64,000 bases of DNA from Sarcocystis neurona (taxonomy: Eukaryota; Apicomplexa; Conoidasida; Eucoccidiorida; Sarcocystidae), in assembly GCA_000727475.1 (NCBI GenBank), contig KL647299.1, forward strand, positions 47,501 to 111,500, written 5' to 3'. Every line of letters begins with the position of its first letter. Within the stretch, counting starts at the first letter, position 1. The notes under the pieces were generated by a model, which saw nothing but the letters and a program-made list of their open reading frames with translations, was not told where the DNA came from and made no database searches. Shown here in pieces: positions 1 through 13,202 of this stretch. A program made the translations under genes and the position numbers.

Positions 1-1
1 T

Positions 2-153
2 AGCAACTTGACAGTTATTATCGTCGCATGCAGGCAACTGCTGCTGTCGGCTATCAATTTCTTCTTCGAGCTCGGGTTTCTGATGAATATGAATGGCCCT
101 CTGCTTGCGTACATCAACAAGTACTCCAAGATGAGGAATTTCAACGTAAAGTG
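2..153 (+). CDS. MscS-like gene, exon 1 in window (membrane segment)
   Basis: The frame starting at base 2 is open from the window edge and ends at the donor GTG|GTAAAT in phase 2. It encodes a hydrophobic segment (LTVIIVACRQLLLSAINFFF) followed by ELGFLMNMNGPLLAYINKYS. This resembles the membrane region of MSL proteins before their conserved channel, where a helix is followed by NFLLRKKVLYFVYGLRK-like sequence. It is too short to stand out as an open frame alone; the support is phase agreement with exon 2 and position upstream of the channel exons. Confidence 0.6.
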
Positions 154-3100
154 GTAAATCCGTCTCCCACATAGAGAAAGCAGCAACAGCACTAACAGCA
201 GGCCGCTCGACGGCCGCGAAAATTCGCAGCAGAGGAAGAAACAGAAGAAGCACCACTGCGGCAGAAAAAGCAGGAGCAGAAGCAGCATTGCAGCAGAAGA
301 AGCAGCAGCAAACGCAACACTGCTGCACAAGAAACAGCCGCAGAAGCATCAGTACCGCAGCAGCAGAAGCAGCACTGCCGCAGAAGAAGCAGCAGCAGAG
401 GCAGCCCTGCAGCGGAAGAAGCAGAAGCAGAAGCAGCGGCGTAGCAGCTGTAGAGACACACGCGAGGGAAAACACATGCACTGCCCTTCACAGATGAGGG
501 AGGCACAGTAGCCAAGAAGCGGCGCAAGACTGCGCAGAACGCAGCAGCTGCAACTACGGAAGAGCAACAGCAAAAAATCTGTTCTCTAGTGAAGAGAACA
601 GGAACTGCATGTAGGCGCCCCGGCGGCAGCTGCAGATGCAACGGCCGCGGACTCGTAGCAGCAGAGCAGCGGCGGCTGCAGCAGCAGCGAAACGGCAAAG
701 CAGCACATCAGAGCAGCAGCAGCAGAACAGCAGCAGAGCAGCAGCCGCAGCAACAGCAGCAGACCGGCAATGCAACACAGCAGAGCAGCTCCAGAACCAT
801 AGCAAGAAAGGGCGGCAAGAAAAGACGATGCAGAGGGAAGCGAAAGAGCCGCAGCAGGAGCTTCTGCACGGCCGGTGGGTGTCCAGCAGCAGCAACAGCA
901 ACAGCAGCAGCAGGGGATACGAAGAGAATAGGGCGGCGAGGAGGATGTGGGTATCCGGCAAGTGGCTCTCACACTTTTTTGTGTGCACGAACTTTCAACT
1001 CCGCTGCGTCTGCCTTTATACGGGGGCTGAGATGTACATCTATACATCTATGTATATATGTATATATATATAAATATATATGTATCGATAAACACTGGAC
1101 AATGTTTATATATATATATATCGGTGGGTAGCAGAAGGGAGAGCAACAGCAGCTGAAACAGGAGCAGGAGGCAGGAGAGGGTCGTGGAACGGGCGGAGCG
1201 AAGGAAGGCAAAGCAGCAGCAGCAGCTCAGGTGGAAGCAGCAGCAGCAACAGCTTAGTTTGTGTCAGCAGCACCAACACAGCGGAGGCTGCAGCAGAAGC
1301 AGCAGTTAAGGCGATAGCAGCAGCAGGTATGGCTGGAGCAGCAGCAGCTGAGCTAGAGCAGCGGTGAGATGCCTGTGCGGTGAAATTTTTCGGTGGGCGA
1401 AGGGGCGGCGTGATACAGCCCGCAGGGGGAGCAGAGGAAAGAACTGCACCGGTGCAGCGGCTGCTGCTCCCGGCGCTGCTGCTTCTTGTCTTTCGTCTTC
1501 TTCTTCTCTCGTGTGATGGTTGCGTTCCGTGCAGCTTCTTCTGAGGCTCTGCTGGAGCGTCCACTTGCTTTGCTGCTGTTAGTTTTTTTCGCTTCTTCCT
1601 TCGAGAGGACGCTAGCGCTGTGCCCCCTTCTCTCGCCGCTCGGGTTTCGCTGTTCCGCGGTCCCCTCCTCTGCCTCGCCCTCTGCAAACCTCTCGACGAC
1701 TTGGTCTTCTTTTCCTGTTCTTTCTCGCTTTCTCCATCTGTCTTCTTGTCTCCTTCTCTGCTGCTCTTTCTCTCTTTTTCGGTGTCTAGTTCTCCGTGTC
1801 TAGTTCTCTTTTGGCTTTGTTTCTCTTTGTCTCTTTGCTTCTTCCTCCTCGCTTCTTCCTCGCTGTTTCCTGCCCTCTCTTTGCCTTGCTTCGTGTCTGC
1901 CTCTGACCTTCTCCTTCTCTGCTGCTGCCGCCTCGTACTCTGTGCAGAAACACGCAGAAGTCTCGGTCTTTTGGCACAGCCGCTCGGCCCACTGAGGCGG
2001 CCTCCTCGCGTGCGCACACACATATATATATACATATGCGTATATGTGTATACGTATATGTGTCTGTGCAGCGGTGGAGGTGTGCGAGAGGGTGGAGATC
2101 GATTGCTTCTTGTCGCGTTGTTCAGTTGATTCCGAGGAATGCCGAAAGAAGTTGCCCTTCCTACAATTTCTGTTGTTCTGTGTGTGAGGGCTGCTGCCTC
2201 GCAGGTGTGAGTGGGTGGCGCGGGTGCCTGTGGAAGAAATAGCAGCAGAAGACGCAGAGGAGAGGGCGGATCTCCGCAGCGCTGACGGCAGCGTCGCAGG
2301 AATGCAAAGTGGCTGCTTCCTTCCTCCTGGAGCAGCAAAGAAGCACTTCTCCTCGTCTTCGTTCTTTGCTCCCGAGCCTCCTGCTGCTGCTGCTCTGCCT
2401 CCCCATTCCGTTCCTGCTGTTGCTCCCGCCGCTCCCGACAACGGGTGGGGCCGCCCTGCAGCAGCAGCGGCCGTCTCAGCAGGACAGAGAGGAGGAAGAG
2501 GAAGAATAAGGGCGAGCAGCAGCAGCGGCAGAGCGCAGCAGCAGCAGCTGGCGCTCCTCCGTGTCAGAGGCGAGGCAGCAGCAGAACGCGAGGTCGCTGC
2601 ACGTCTTCGCAGAGGCCCGCAGCTGCTGTCGCGCGTCGACGCTGCCCAGGCGCAGCTCAGTCCCCGCTCCGGAGGAGATTCTAGGCAGAGACGCCGTCGC
2701 CTTCTCAAGCGGTAAGCCTCTGAAAAAGAGCTCCGTGGCTCGCTCCCCATTAGAGAAGAAAGGACAGAAAGTGAGGGGAAAGGTTCTCCCCACCCAGCGT
2801 ACGGAACAGATCAGGAGACGTCCGTCTACACACAGAAGCAAAGGAAGAGAAACGGAGACAGAAGTGGAGAAGGAGAGACGTTGCCACCCGTGCAGGAAAG
2901 AGACAACCGTGCGTCTGCCCGAGAATATCTATATGTATGAGTATATACCTGGAGAAAAAGAACCGTACATATATATGTATATATATAGAGAGAGACAGCT
3001 TTATATCTATCTATATCTCTATGTGTGTCCAGCCCTCTCTCTCTATGTCGAGCTCTCTCTTGATATATATATATATATCTCAACGTATGTATGTCACTCT

Positions 3101-6100
3101 CTCTCTCCACATATATATATATATATGTATAGCTCTATATATATCTGTCTACCTGTCTACCCATATATATATATATATATGTATATATATACGTACCTAT
3201 GCCTCTCTCTATATTTATCGGATTCAGTATGTGTATATAAACAGAACGATACATATATATATATATATATTTCCGTCTCTTCCTCTCTCTATCTCTCTCT
3301 CTATATATATACGTGTTCTGCGTAACTACTCTTCTATGAATAAATATGATGCGAATATGTGTACGTGTCTCTCTCTCTGTCTATCCCTCTTTGTATACTC
3401 CTCACTCCATACATGTCCTCTCTATCTATCTATCTATCTACATATTTATATAGATACATATATATATTTATATGCGTTTCTCCCTCTGTATATCTCTCTG
3501 TAGATCTTTACCTTTCTCTTTCTGTCTTTCTTTGTATCTCTCTGTACATCTTTGTTTATATCTTTCTTTACCTCGTCTAGCTCTTTTGAAGGCCGTTTTG
3601 AATACGGCCCTCCCTTCCGCATAGATAACCTCTTTTTACATGTCCACGACCTCGTCGACGCTGATGCATGCACACCATATATATACTTATATGTATATTG
3701 ATGTGTGCGTGTACGCCTATGTATGTGTATGAATAGATTAGTAGATAGATAGATCTACAGATGACTCGAGAGCGGCTGAAGCTCTTGCTGCTGCTTCCGA
3801 AGTTTCCCAGTCGTCCTCTTGTCCGCCTCGTCATTCTCGTGTCGCTGTTTTTTCTTCCGCTGCTGCATGCGCCTGGCCTGCTGCTGCTGTTGCCTGCGGC
3901 TGTTTCTTTCCGTTCGGCTGCTACTGCTTTCTCTGCTGTTGCTTCCTCTCCCACGTTGTCGTGTTCTTTTTCTTCTGCTTCCTCTTCTCTGCTGCTCGCG
4001 CTGCTGATGTTGCTTCTGCCGTTTCGTTTGCTTCTGGCGCTGCTGTTGCTTTGCCTGTTGCTGCTGCTGCTTTTCCTGCTGCTGCTGCTGCTGCGTCTAC
4101 TGCTGCCCTGTTGCCCTCTGCCGGGCTCCTCTTCGGCGACTAGTACTTCACTCCGAACTTTTCCTTCGCTTGTTTGCCTTTCCCGTCACCCTCTGCTTGT
4201 GCCGTTGCTCCCGCTGCCTCCTCCGGAGCTGCTGCTGCTGCGGTTACTTCCGCACCTAGCGCATCATCGTCGCCTCCGCTGCCACTGCTGCTGCTGCGTC
4301 TTCGCGCGGTGCTGGTGTTCTCTTTGACCCCGCCTTTCTCGTCTGCTCCTTCAGCGCCGGCCTTTTGTCTTCCTCATTTTTCTTCTTCCTCTTCTGAATT
4401 TCCTTCTTTGAATGTTGCTGCTCGTCCTCGACTGCGGCTACTTTTTCTCCGTCCCCGGTGTTTCCTTCCTGCTGCTTCTCCCCTTCCTCCTGCTGCGCTG
4501 GGGACAGCTGCTGCTTTCCGTCCTGCTGCTGCTTTTCTTCCTGCTATGTTTGCCCCCCCTGCTTCTCTCCTTCCTTGATGGCTGCTACTTCTTTTCTGCG
4601 GCGCCGCACGCATGCTGCGCAACCTCGCGCAGGAGTACTCTTATCTTGGAGACCGAGGAAGATCGGACGGCTCGTTTCCGCCTTCGCCATTCCATCACGA
4701 GAGAAAACATTCGTGCGGAGTTCTCTGGCTATAGTACGTAGCAGCAGCAGCAATACTTCAGCAGCAGCAATACTTCAGCAGCAGCAATACTTCAGCAGCA
4801 GCAATACTTCAGCAGCAGCAACACTTCAGCAGCAGCAGCAAGATATGGGCAGCAACCCCACTCCAACAGCAGCAACACTCCAGCAGCAGCACCAGCGGCA
4901 TCACCTACTCACGCATGCTTTCAGCCACACGTATCTGCAAATCTCTCCGTCCCCCTTGGTACACGTATATCTATTATTGCCTGTGAAGGGCGCTACATAC
5001 GTATATATATATATATATATATGTAGTATTTTCTCTGCTTGCTCCTATACACGTCTACGTATGCTATCCCACCTGGGTGCCCCTATGTATATATGTATAA
5101 GTATATTGTTCCCACTCCATGCTCCTACGCGTCTGTATATGTATTATTCCCTCGGCGTGCCCGAACGCATATATATATATATCCTTCTCTGTGCGTTCCC
5201 ACATATATATATATATATATATATTCCGTCTGCATGCCCATATATACCCTGTGCGTACCAATATATATATCTATATATAGGGATACAGGTGTCTCTGCAT
5301 GTAGGATGGTTGGCATGCCCTCTCGTGTTGGCCGGAGTCGTTTTGGCGAAGTATTTTCATTGCCGCAGAGACGAGGCGCAGAGACGAGGCACAGACACGC
5401 GCGGCAGCAGAGCAGCAGCAGCTCCTCGTCCCCTGCCTCTCGTGGACTCGGGCCGAGCACCCTCTTCCATAAAACGTGGACTTTGTGAAGATGCTTCGTT
5501 TTTTCCTGCATGCGCCGACTAGCTGTTCTGCCCCTCCTCCTACACCTATCCTACGTCTGGACATATATGTATATATATATATATCGGTCTATCTGTCTAT
5601 TTGTATATATATATATATATGAACGGGACATGTGTTGCTGAGCTGACGCTTCGGCTATATCTATCCTACATTTAGCCATATATATATATATATATATATG
5701 TATGCACACATATATATCTGTATGTATTCGAACAGCAGGTCGTTTTGCTGCGGCTCGGCCCCGCGTGGGATCAAGGAGCTCGAGAGACAGAGCGATGGAG
5801 ATAGAGGGACAAGGATGAGAACAGAGCTTGAGAGAGTGTGAGACACAGACGGGGGGAGAAACGGGCAGAGAGAGACAGAGAGATATATAGAGAGAAATCG
5901 AGGGGAAATAGACACGCAGACAGAGACCGAGGGAAAATAGACACGCAGAGAGAGACCGAGGGGAGGTAGACACGCAGACAGAGACCGAGGGAAAATAGAC
6001 ACGCAGAGAGAGACCGAGGGGAGGTAGACACGCAGACAGAGACCGAGGAAAAATAGACACGCAGAGAGAGACCGATCGGAGGTAGACACGCAGACAGAGA

Positions 6101-8074
6101 CCGAGGGAAAATAGACACACAGAGAGAGACCGAGGGCAGATAGACACGCAGAGAGCGAGAGATTGAGGTAGGGATAGAGAGAAGAGTTTCCATCGCTTTG
6201 CTGCTCGGCATTTCTTCTTCAGCAACGTTCGCCCATCTCTCTCTCATGACCGGAGGGCGGTGCTACGCAGCAGCCTCTTCTCCAACAAAGCGGCAGAGAT
6301 ATGCATCCCTCTCCCTTCTTCTCTTTCTCCGGCGTCCTTCTTCATCCTCTCATTTTGTCTCTCTCTACCTGTCCCCCTGTCTCCCCGTCTCTCTGTCTCT
6401 ACCTATCCCTGTCTCCCTGTCTCTCTGTCTCCGTGTCTCTTCCTGTCTCCGTCTCCCTGTCCCCCGTCTCTATGCCCCACTGTCTCTGCCTCCCTGTCTC
6501 CCTTTATCTGTCTGTCCCTATCTCTGTCTCCGTGCATCTCCCTGTCTCTGTCTCTCCCTGTCTCTGTCTCTCCCTGTCTCTATCTCACCCTGCCTCTATC
6601 TCTCCCTGTCTCCCTGTCTCTGCCTCCCTGTCTCTCCGCCTCCCTGTCTCCCTGTCTCCCTGTATCTGTGCAGTACTATTTCTGTCTCTGTCTCTCTGTC
6701 GCTTGCCCTGTTCCTTTCGGTGTCTCTCTGTTCCTGCGCGGCTACGTCCGTCTCCTTATCTCTTCCTTTATACCTTCTTCTCTCTCTCTCTCTGTCACAT
6801 TTTTTATGGAGGAAGCTGCCACCCCACACCTCCTCTGCATGCCCAGCTCGAAAAGGCAGTTCGGATCGTCGAGTCGTCGATCCCGACTGCTGTTGCTGCT
6901 GTGCCGCGGTCGAAGCTGCGAGTGAGTTTGTACACACGTACACATACCTATATATATATGTATGTATATTACTTTATGTACATGTGCAACGTATATACAT
7001 ATATATGCAGGGAGTGTATATGTCCAAGCTTCTGTGTGTGAGAGAGGAGATAATAAAGGAGCTCCCGTCGCAGCGCGTTGGCGGTGCTGCATTTGCGTTG
7101 TGCGTTGACGTTGACAGAGGAAACGCTGTTGGTGTTGGTGCTGCTGCTGTTGGCTCTACTGCTGTACACTTATATATACATATATTTACATATATACACA
7201 CGGGTACACGTATACACACGTGTACACACATATATACGCATATATTTACGTATACAAATGGAGGAAGCAGTGGTGTGTGTGTATCTGCTTTTACCGCTGT
7301 TGCTTCTATTGCTGTCGCCGTTGCTGTTGGTGCTGCTGCTGCTGGGACTGCTGCCGCCGGTATTTCTGTTGTTGCTGTTGCTGTTGCCACTCGGATGCAG
7401 AGCTGCCGAAACAACTTCATCGGACATTTTTTGAGAGAAGCCGAGCCTCGAAGATGAGAAACTGGCTGCTAATACACTACGTTATCGACTACCCAGCGGC
7501 ATTATTTCTGCGTGGGCAGCGGGTTGCTCTGAATTCTAAGACAGCAGCAGCGGAGGCAGCAGAACGTCTCTTTGATGAAGTCGTTTCCGCACAACTCTTC
7601 GAAGAAAACCGCCGTCCTGCAGGTAAGAAGAAGAAGTTTCTCTTCCTACACAAAACGGCCTCTCTCTCTTTCTCTCCGCAACTCCGTCACATACCTCCAC
7701 ACCTCTGCATCTTCCTCTGCGAGAATATATATATATATATATGCATGCACACAGGCGAACGGACATGTGCGAATGCCTATATATATATATGTATGCCTGC
7801 GTCATTTATCATATGTATATATGTACATCAGTGTAGACACGTCCACACATGCACATACGAATGCGTCTTCCATATATCTATGTATGAATATGTGCATGTA
7901 TGGGTGTGCATGTGTTTGTATGTGTACACATGTGGACTAATGTGTATACATGTATATATATATGTGTATATATGTGTATATATGTGTACGTGTGTATAAG
8001 TGTATATCCATTTATGTATATGTGTGTGTGTATATGTGTACATATGTGTGGATATATGTATATATGTGTATATA

Positions 8075-8105
<31 letters not shown>

Positions 8106-8762
8106 GTATATGTGTATCTATATACGTATACGAGTATGCACGTATATATATATATATACACGCGTGCATGCACGTGAGGGGAGAGAAGAACGTTTCAGGC
8201 GGTTACATCTGCTGGTTAGCAGCCAAGCTCTTGAAGAATTGTAAGAGAGACGAAGACGTGTGGCGACGACAGAAGTCAACCGGCGTCTTTTGCTCAACCT
8301 CTAAGACTATACATGTATATATTTATATTGCATGCACTCAGACCCTGCATGCAGACGCATATATATATATGTATATATCTATGCTAGGTGTATATAAACA
8401 TGTGTGTATTTGTCCCATCATTTGTGTTGTGTGTAGGTGCATGCGTTGGTAGGAGCCCATAACTACTCATGCGACATTTTGAGCAATTTCTCCGTTTTGT
8501 TTCTTCTCTTTCAGCGTGTGCATGCAGTATAAACGCGCTGGAAGAGGGTGTGAACAATTTTTTATAGCGAGTGTAGCCTGCGTGTATGTTATCTACAGAA
8601 GACAAAATTCTGCATGCACAACGTCTGCATGCGCACAGGTGCATCTTGGCGAGCGCTTCTGTGTATATATATGTAGATGCCTGTATCTTCCTGTCCTTTT
8701 TGTATATGTATATATATATGTATGCATTTGTATATATATGTATATAAATTAATGTGCCCTCG

Positions 8763-8794
<32 letters not shown>

Positions 8795-11700
8795 GTATAT
8801 GTACACACCCATTTGTATGTATATGTGTACGTAAATATATATATATATATGTATATATATATACATACGTATGTGCTCATATGTATGGCTATATATGTAA
8901 GCGTACAGGTGTGTGTGCTGCTGTTTCTGCTGCTGTTGCTGCTGCTGTTGCTGCTGCCCTTCCTGTTATTGATGCTACTTTTATTGATGCTGCGTTTATT
9001 GTTGCTTCTGCTGCTGTTACACTGTCGTAGCTGCTACGTTTCAGCTGCTGCTACTGTTGCTGCTGTTGGGTCTGCAGGGGACCACGTAGGGACTCGTGAC
9101 GGGGGAAATGAAGAGGCCGCGGTTGAGTTTGTTCCTTCGCGGAGAAAAAGGAGAAGTTCTTCGTATTCGGCGTTGCTGGACACGGCAGGCATGCGTCCGC
9201 CCGCGACCTCTGCAGATTTAACTGCTGCGGCTGCTGCGCCCGCACCTGCTGTTGTGGCACCTGCTGCTGCTGCCGCTCCAGCTTCTGCGGCTGCTGGTGC
9301 TGCTCCCCTTACAACATCTGCGGCTCCTGCTGCTGCTGCTACTGCTGCTGCGGCAGCAGAGGACAGGGGGAGGGGCGTTGCAGCCCCCGCTGGGGGGAAG
9401 AGGACTGGTGCTGCAGGAGAGCCTGCTGGGACGACAGTCGGCCGTTTGCAAGAGCAGCGGGAAACCGAAGGAGAGGAGGAGGAAGAGGAGGAAGGACAAG
9501 AAGAAGAAGAGGAAGAGGCTTCGCATTCCTACTGTAACGGACGAGGAGAAGACGAATCCGCAGAGAACGGACAGCAGCAGAAACAGCAACGACAGCGGCC
9601 TGTCCCACTGCCGCCGCAGCCCAAACCCGGCGGGGAGGAGCAGGCAGCAGCAGCAGCAGAAACAGCAGCAGCAGCCAGCTGCGGACCGTCACACTCCTTT
9701 GCTGCTGCTGCTCCAGCTCCTTCTCCTTCTGGTCCTTCGTCTCATACGGGTACGCCGCCAGCCTCTGCTGCTGCTGCTGCTCCTGCAACAGGAGCAGAAC
9801 AACCCCATCCGGCTCGGGAGGACTCTACGTGGCGGCAACAGCAGCAGCGTCTTCAGAGGTTTGCCGATTCCGAAGAAAATCTTCTGCCACCACCAGGTAG
9901 GTCTTGTTGCAGCTCTCCAGCGTTTCCCAAAAAAACATCTGTCTGCACTCATGCGGTCTCTGGAGGGCATACTCTATATATGCGTACATATAAATAAATA
10001 AACATATATATATATATATGGAAGGCATATAGTAACGTCTTACGTGTTCAACATACTGACACTTATATATATATATATATATATTCAGACGTACATATAT
10101 TATAGTGAAGTAGTAGAAGCATATACTTTCACCACACGGCACTTTTATGCATATATATATATATATAAAACAAAGTAGGCGCGACGTAGGTGGAGACGCA
10201 CAGAGCCTGGATGGATGCCTTCCGGTCAACGGGCGCTTTGAATGCCTGCGTCGCCTCTGAAAATGTTGTCTGCATGCGGGAGACGAAGGGGTAGCCTAAC
10301 GCCCACGGGTACCGCCGCCAAAATGCATGCGACACGGTCTTCTCAAGTTCGCTCCTGCAAAAGATTCTCCAAACGCATGCGACGGGAGACTCGTCCGCGC
10401 GTGCACCTACACATGTAGGGGCTCGCATGCAGGCAGCAGCCCTCTGTCCACGCTCATGCGGGCGGTTCTTCAAACGCATGCGTATGGAAGCCTCTTGGAC
10501 GTTTGCAGGGGTGCCGCAGCTTCTTCTTCGTCGGTGATTAATTTTTGGGCGTACGTCACAGCACCTGCAGACGGCCTCGCTTCTCCGCGGGAGACAACTG
10601 GCGGCTCGCGCACGACCGCCGAAGCGCATGCAGTCCCGCAACGTTTTCTTCGTTTCCTTCCAATTCGTATAAAATCTTCTTGGCAGGCAGTCGGCTGCGT
10701 GCCCACGCACAAACGCTTGGAAGAGAATATTAGTGGAGGGTTCCGGGCGCCGCGCGGAGGACGTGGGGGGGCGCATGCGTAGAAGTTCTCTGCAGCCGCG
10801 TATGCTCGCGGCCATCCGTTTCTGGCAGCAGCGCAGTGGCGCACACCGCAGCGGCGTGCATTTACGGTGCTGCTGCTCAACGGCGTTCGTAAAGACGCAC
10901 ATTTAAATCTACGGCCGCCCAAGAGCGCTCAGCCACTGCGGACCTCAGCGGCACGGGGAAGGAGCCGCCGTTCTGCATCGTAGTCTGCGGTCTCCTCCTC
11001 GAGCAGCAGCCGCGTCGTCTCTCCGAGTCTGCAGTTGTCGGCAGCGCATACGTCTGCTGGCGTCTCTCCGCTATGGCGGGGTGTACATACACTCCGGTTG
11101 GGCGTCGTGTGCCGCAGGCGACGACCCTCGAAACAGCGCCTCGCCTCGGACAGTCGCCGTCTGCGCAGACGGGCAGGCGGAGAGCAGCGACTGCGGCTTT
11201 GCACTGCTCGCTAGCGCGGAAGGAAAACACACGTGTACGCCCACGTGCTGGTGTGGGGTGCGCCTGTTTGCGTATGCGAGGGAAGTTGCGAGGCCCGGGG
11301 CGGTGGGGACGCAGGAGAAAAACGCATGCACGTGAAGTGGGAAGCAGCTGCATGCGTCGCGCCGGCTCTCGGGAAGACCCTGGGGGTGCGTGGGACTGCG
11401 GGGCGACAGCAGCAGCTCCTTGGCTGCGTGTCGCTGCTTAGAAGGAGGAACATTATCTTCTTCTTCCTCCGACTTCCTTTCGTCTGTTTTTCTCCTTCGT
11501 CACCTTCTTCTTCGTGCGTGGGGTACGAAGTCTCCGTTGTTGTAGCGGTGTACGTACACCCGAGGAACCGAACATCACAACGGAAAGTGGCAGAGACGAG
11601 GCATTCTGTTAGAGACGCTCGAAGCGCGGGGCAGCTCAGGAGCAGGGCGTCGCAAAGAACGTGCGTGGGAGGGGAACGAGGATGCATGTTGCTGCTGCTG

Positions 11701-13170
11701 CCCCTGCGCGGTTCGCCAGAGAAATTTCGGAACGCGAGGTGTAGCAGCAGCAGCAAGCGGCTGGACGAAGAAGTGTGTGGCCTTGCTGCTCAGTGTATGC
11801 GTGTCTACTGTCGACACAGATTATATATATGTTTATTTTGTATGTGAATGGCGTGTCTACGATAGACACATATTATATTGTGTATGTGAGTGGCACTGCA
11901 TTTTTCCTGGCCGCATAGGGGACTGCAGGGTGCGTTCCGGCGGTGTCTGTACACCCCGCGTCGCGCGCCGCTGCATGCCGAGGGCTGCCCACGTGTTTGC
12001 TTCTCCACTGCTATCGAGGAGGCCAGAGGCCACAGTGGCGGAAGTGTGCTGCAGGCGCTGCTGCTTGCCTGCCCGTTACTGCTGCTTCTTCTCTTTCTTC
12101 TCCCCGACCGTTTCGCTGCTGTCTCGTCTCTCCTTCGAGTTTCTCTTTGTTTTCTCCGATTTCTCCCTTCCTTCCTGTTCCTCCTCTTTTCCGTATTTTC
12201 TTCTTCTCCGCCTTCTCCGCTTCTTCGTCTTTGCCTTCTTCGTTTTCTCCTTCTTCTGTACTTTCTGCTTCTCGTCCTCTTCCTCTTCCTCGTCTTCTCC
12301 TTTTCCGCCCGTCTCCTCCTCCCCGTCTTCCTCTGCCCTCCTAGCTGCCCGTGTCTCCCGCCTCTTCTGTGTCTCCCCTGCGCGTCTCGTCTCCTTCCTT
12401 CACTCTCTCGCTGGTATTTTGCTGCGTGGCACTGCTGTCTCGTAGGTGACTTTGAGTTCCGGGTACTCGACCCGCAGACGGCGCGGCTGCCGATCCGTCT
12501 CCGCACGCAGCACATCGACACTCGCACGCCCTTCTCCATCGCCATTCGTCCCGCGGCCTCGGACGTCCAAGAGGTCCTGCAGGACTCGGTGCGTCTTGTC
12601 TCGTCTCTCTCCCCACACACCTCCTTCTTCTTGGCTCTCCCTTCCCCCCCCTCTGCTGCCCTCCTGCACACGCAGACGCTTCCCCCAGGAAGTGCAACGT
12701 CTTCTAGACACTCGCGAAAAGACTGACGCAGTAGAGACGGAGACGAGACAGCAGAGAAGAGCAGCGGCACCAAACGTGTCTCTTGCAGCACAGACTCGGG
12801 TTGTCCCTTCTTGTCTCTCCCCTCACTCTGCGGACACCTTCTTCTCACCACCTCTGTAGCGAAATACGCCTGCGTCCGTCTCGCTGAGTCTGTATATATA
12901 TATATATATGTGTATTTGGAGGTAATAAATATATGCGTAGACATATACTGAAACACATATTACGTAGATATAATATATGTGCATAGACGTACAGAGTGTC
13001 ATCTGTTGTATAGGTGTATGACGGCTGCAGCACGCGTATAAAATTTCAACATGCGGTGTATACACGCCTGCAGCAGCAGAGCCCAAGCTCTCAACTAAGT
13101 CGCTGCAGCTTCAACAAATATATGCGTACACATCTCCATATGTGAGTAGTATCTCGCTCTAGGATGACGG

Positions 13171-13202
<32 letters not shown>

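Noticed and set aside
192..1131. Multiple overlapping frames in the first kilobase on both strands
   Set aside because: All follow CAG/CTG triplets. Exon 1 ends at 153 with a clear donor and the next in-phase exon is at 2205.
3446..3954. Minus-strand frames of 75 and 125 codons near 3.5-3.9 kb
   Set aside because: They cross TA microsatellite and CTG blocks, with no splice partners and no family similarity.
5551..6247. Repeated LRVY.PSVSLCVSI protein frames on the minus strand
   Set aside because: They are the translation of the 29-bp minisatellite and disagree with the plus-strand channel gene; no splice or start context supports them.
10129..10902. 257-codon minus-strand open frame in the GC-rich island
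   Set aside because: Rich in Arg, Cys and Ala without recognisable motifs, overlapped by long frames on both strands, and its end runs into a TA microsatellite. It is more likely a GC-driven chance frame.
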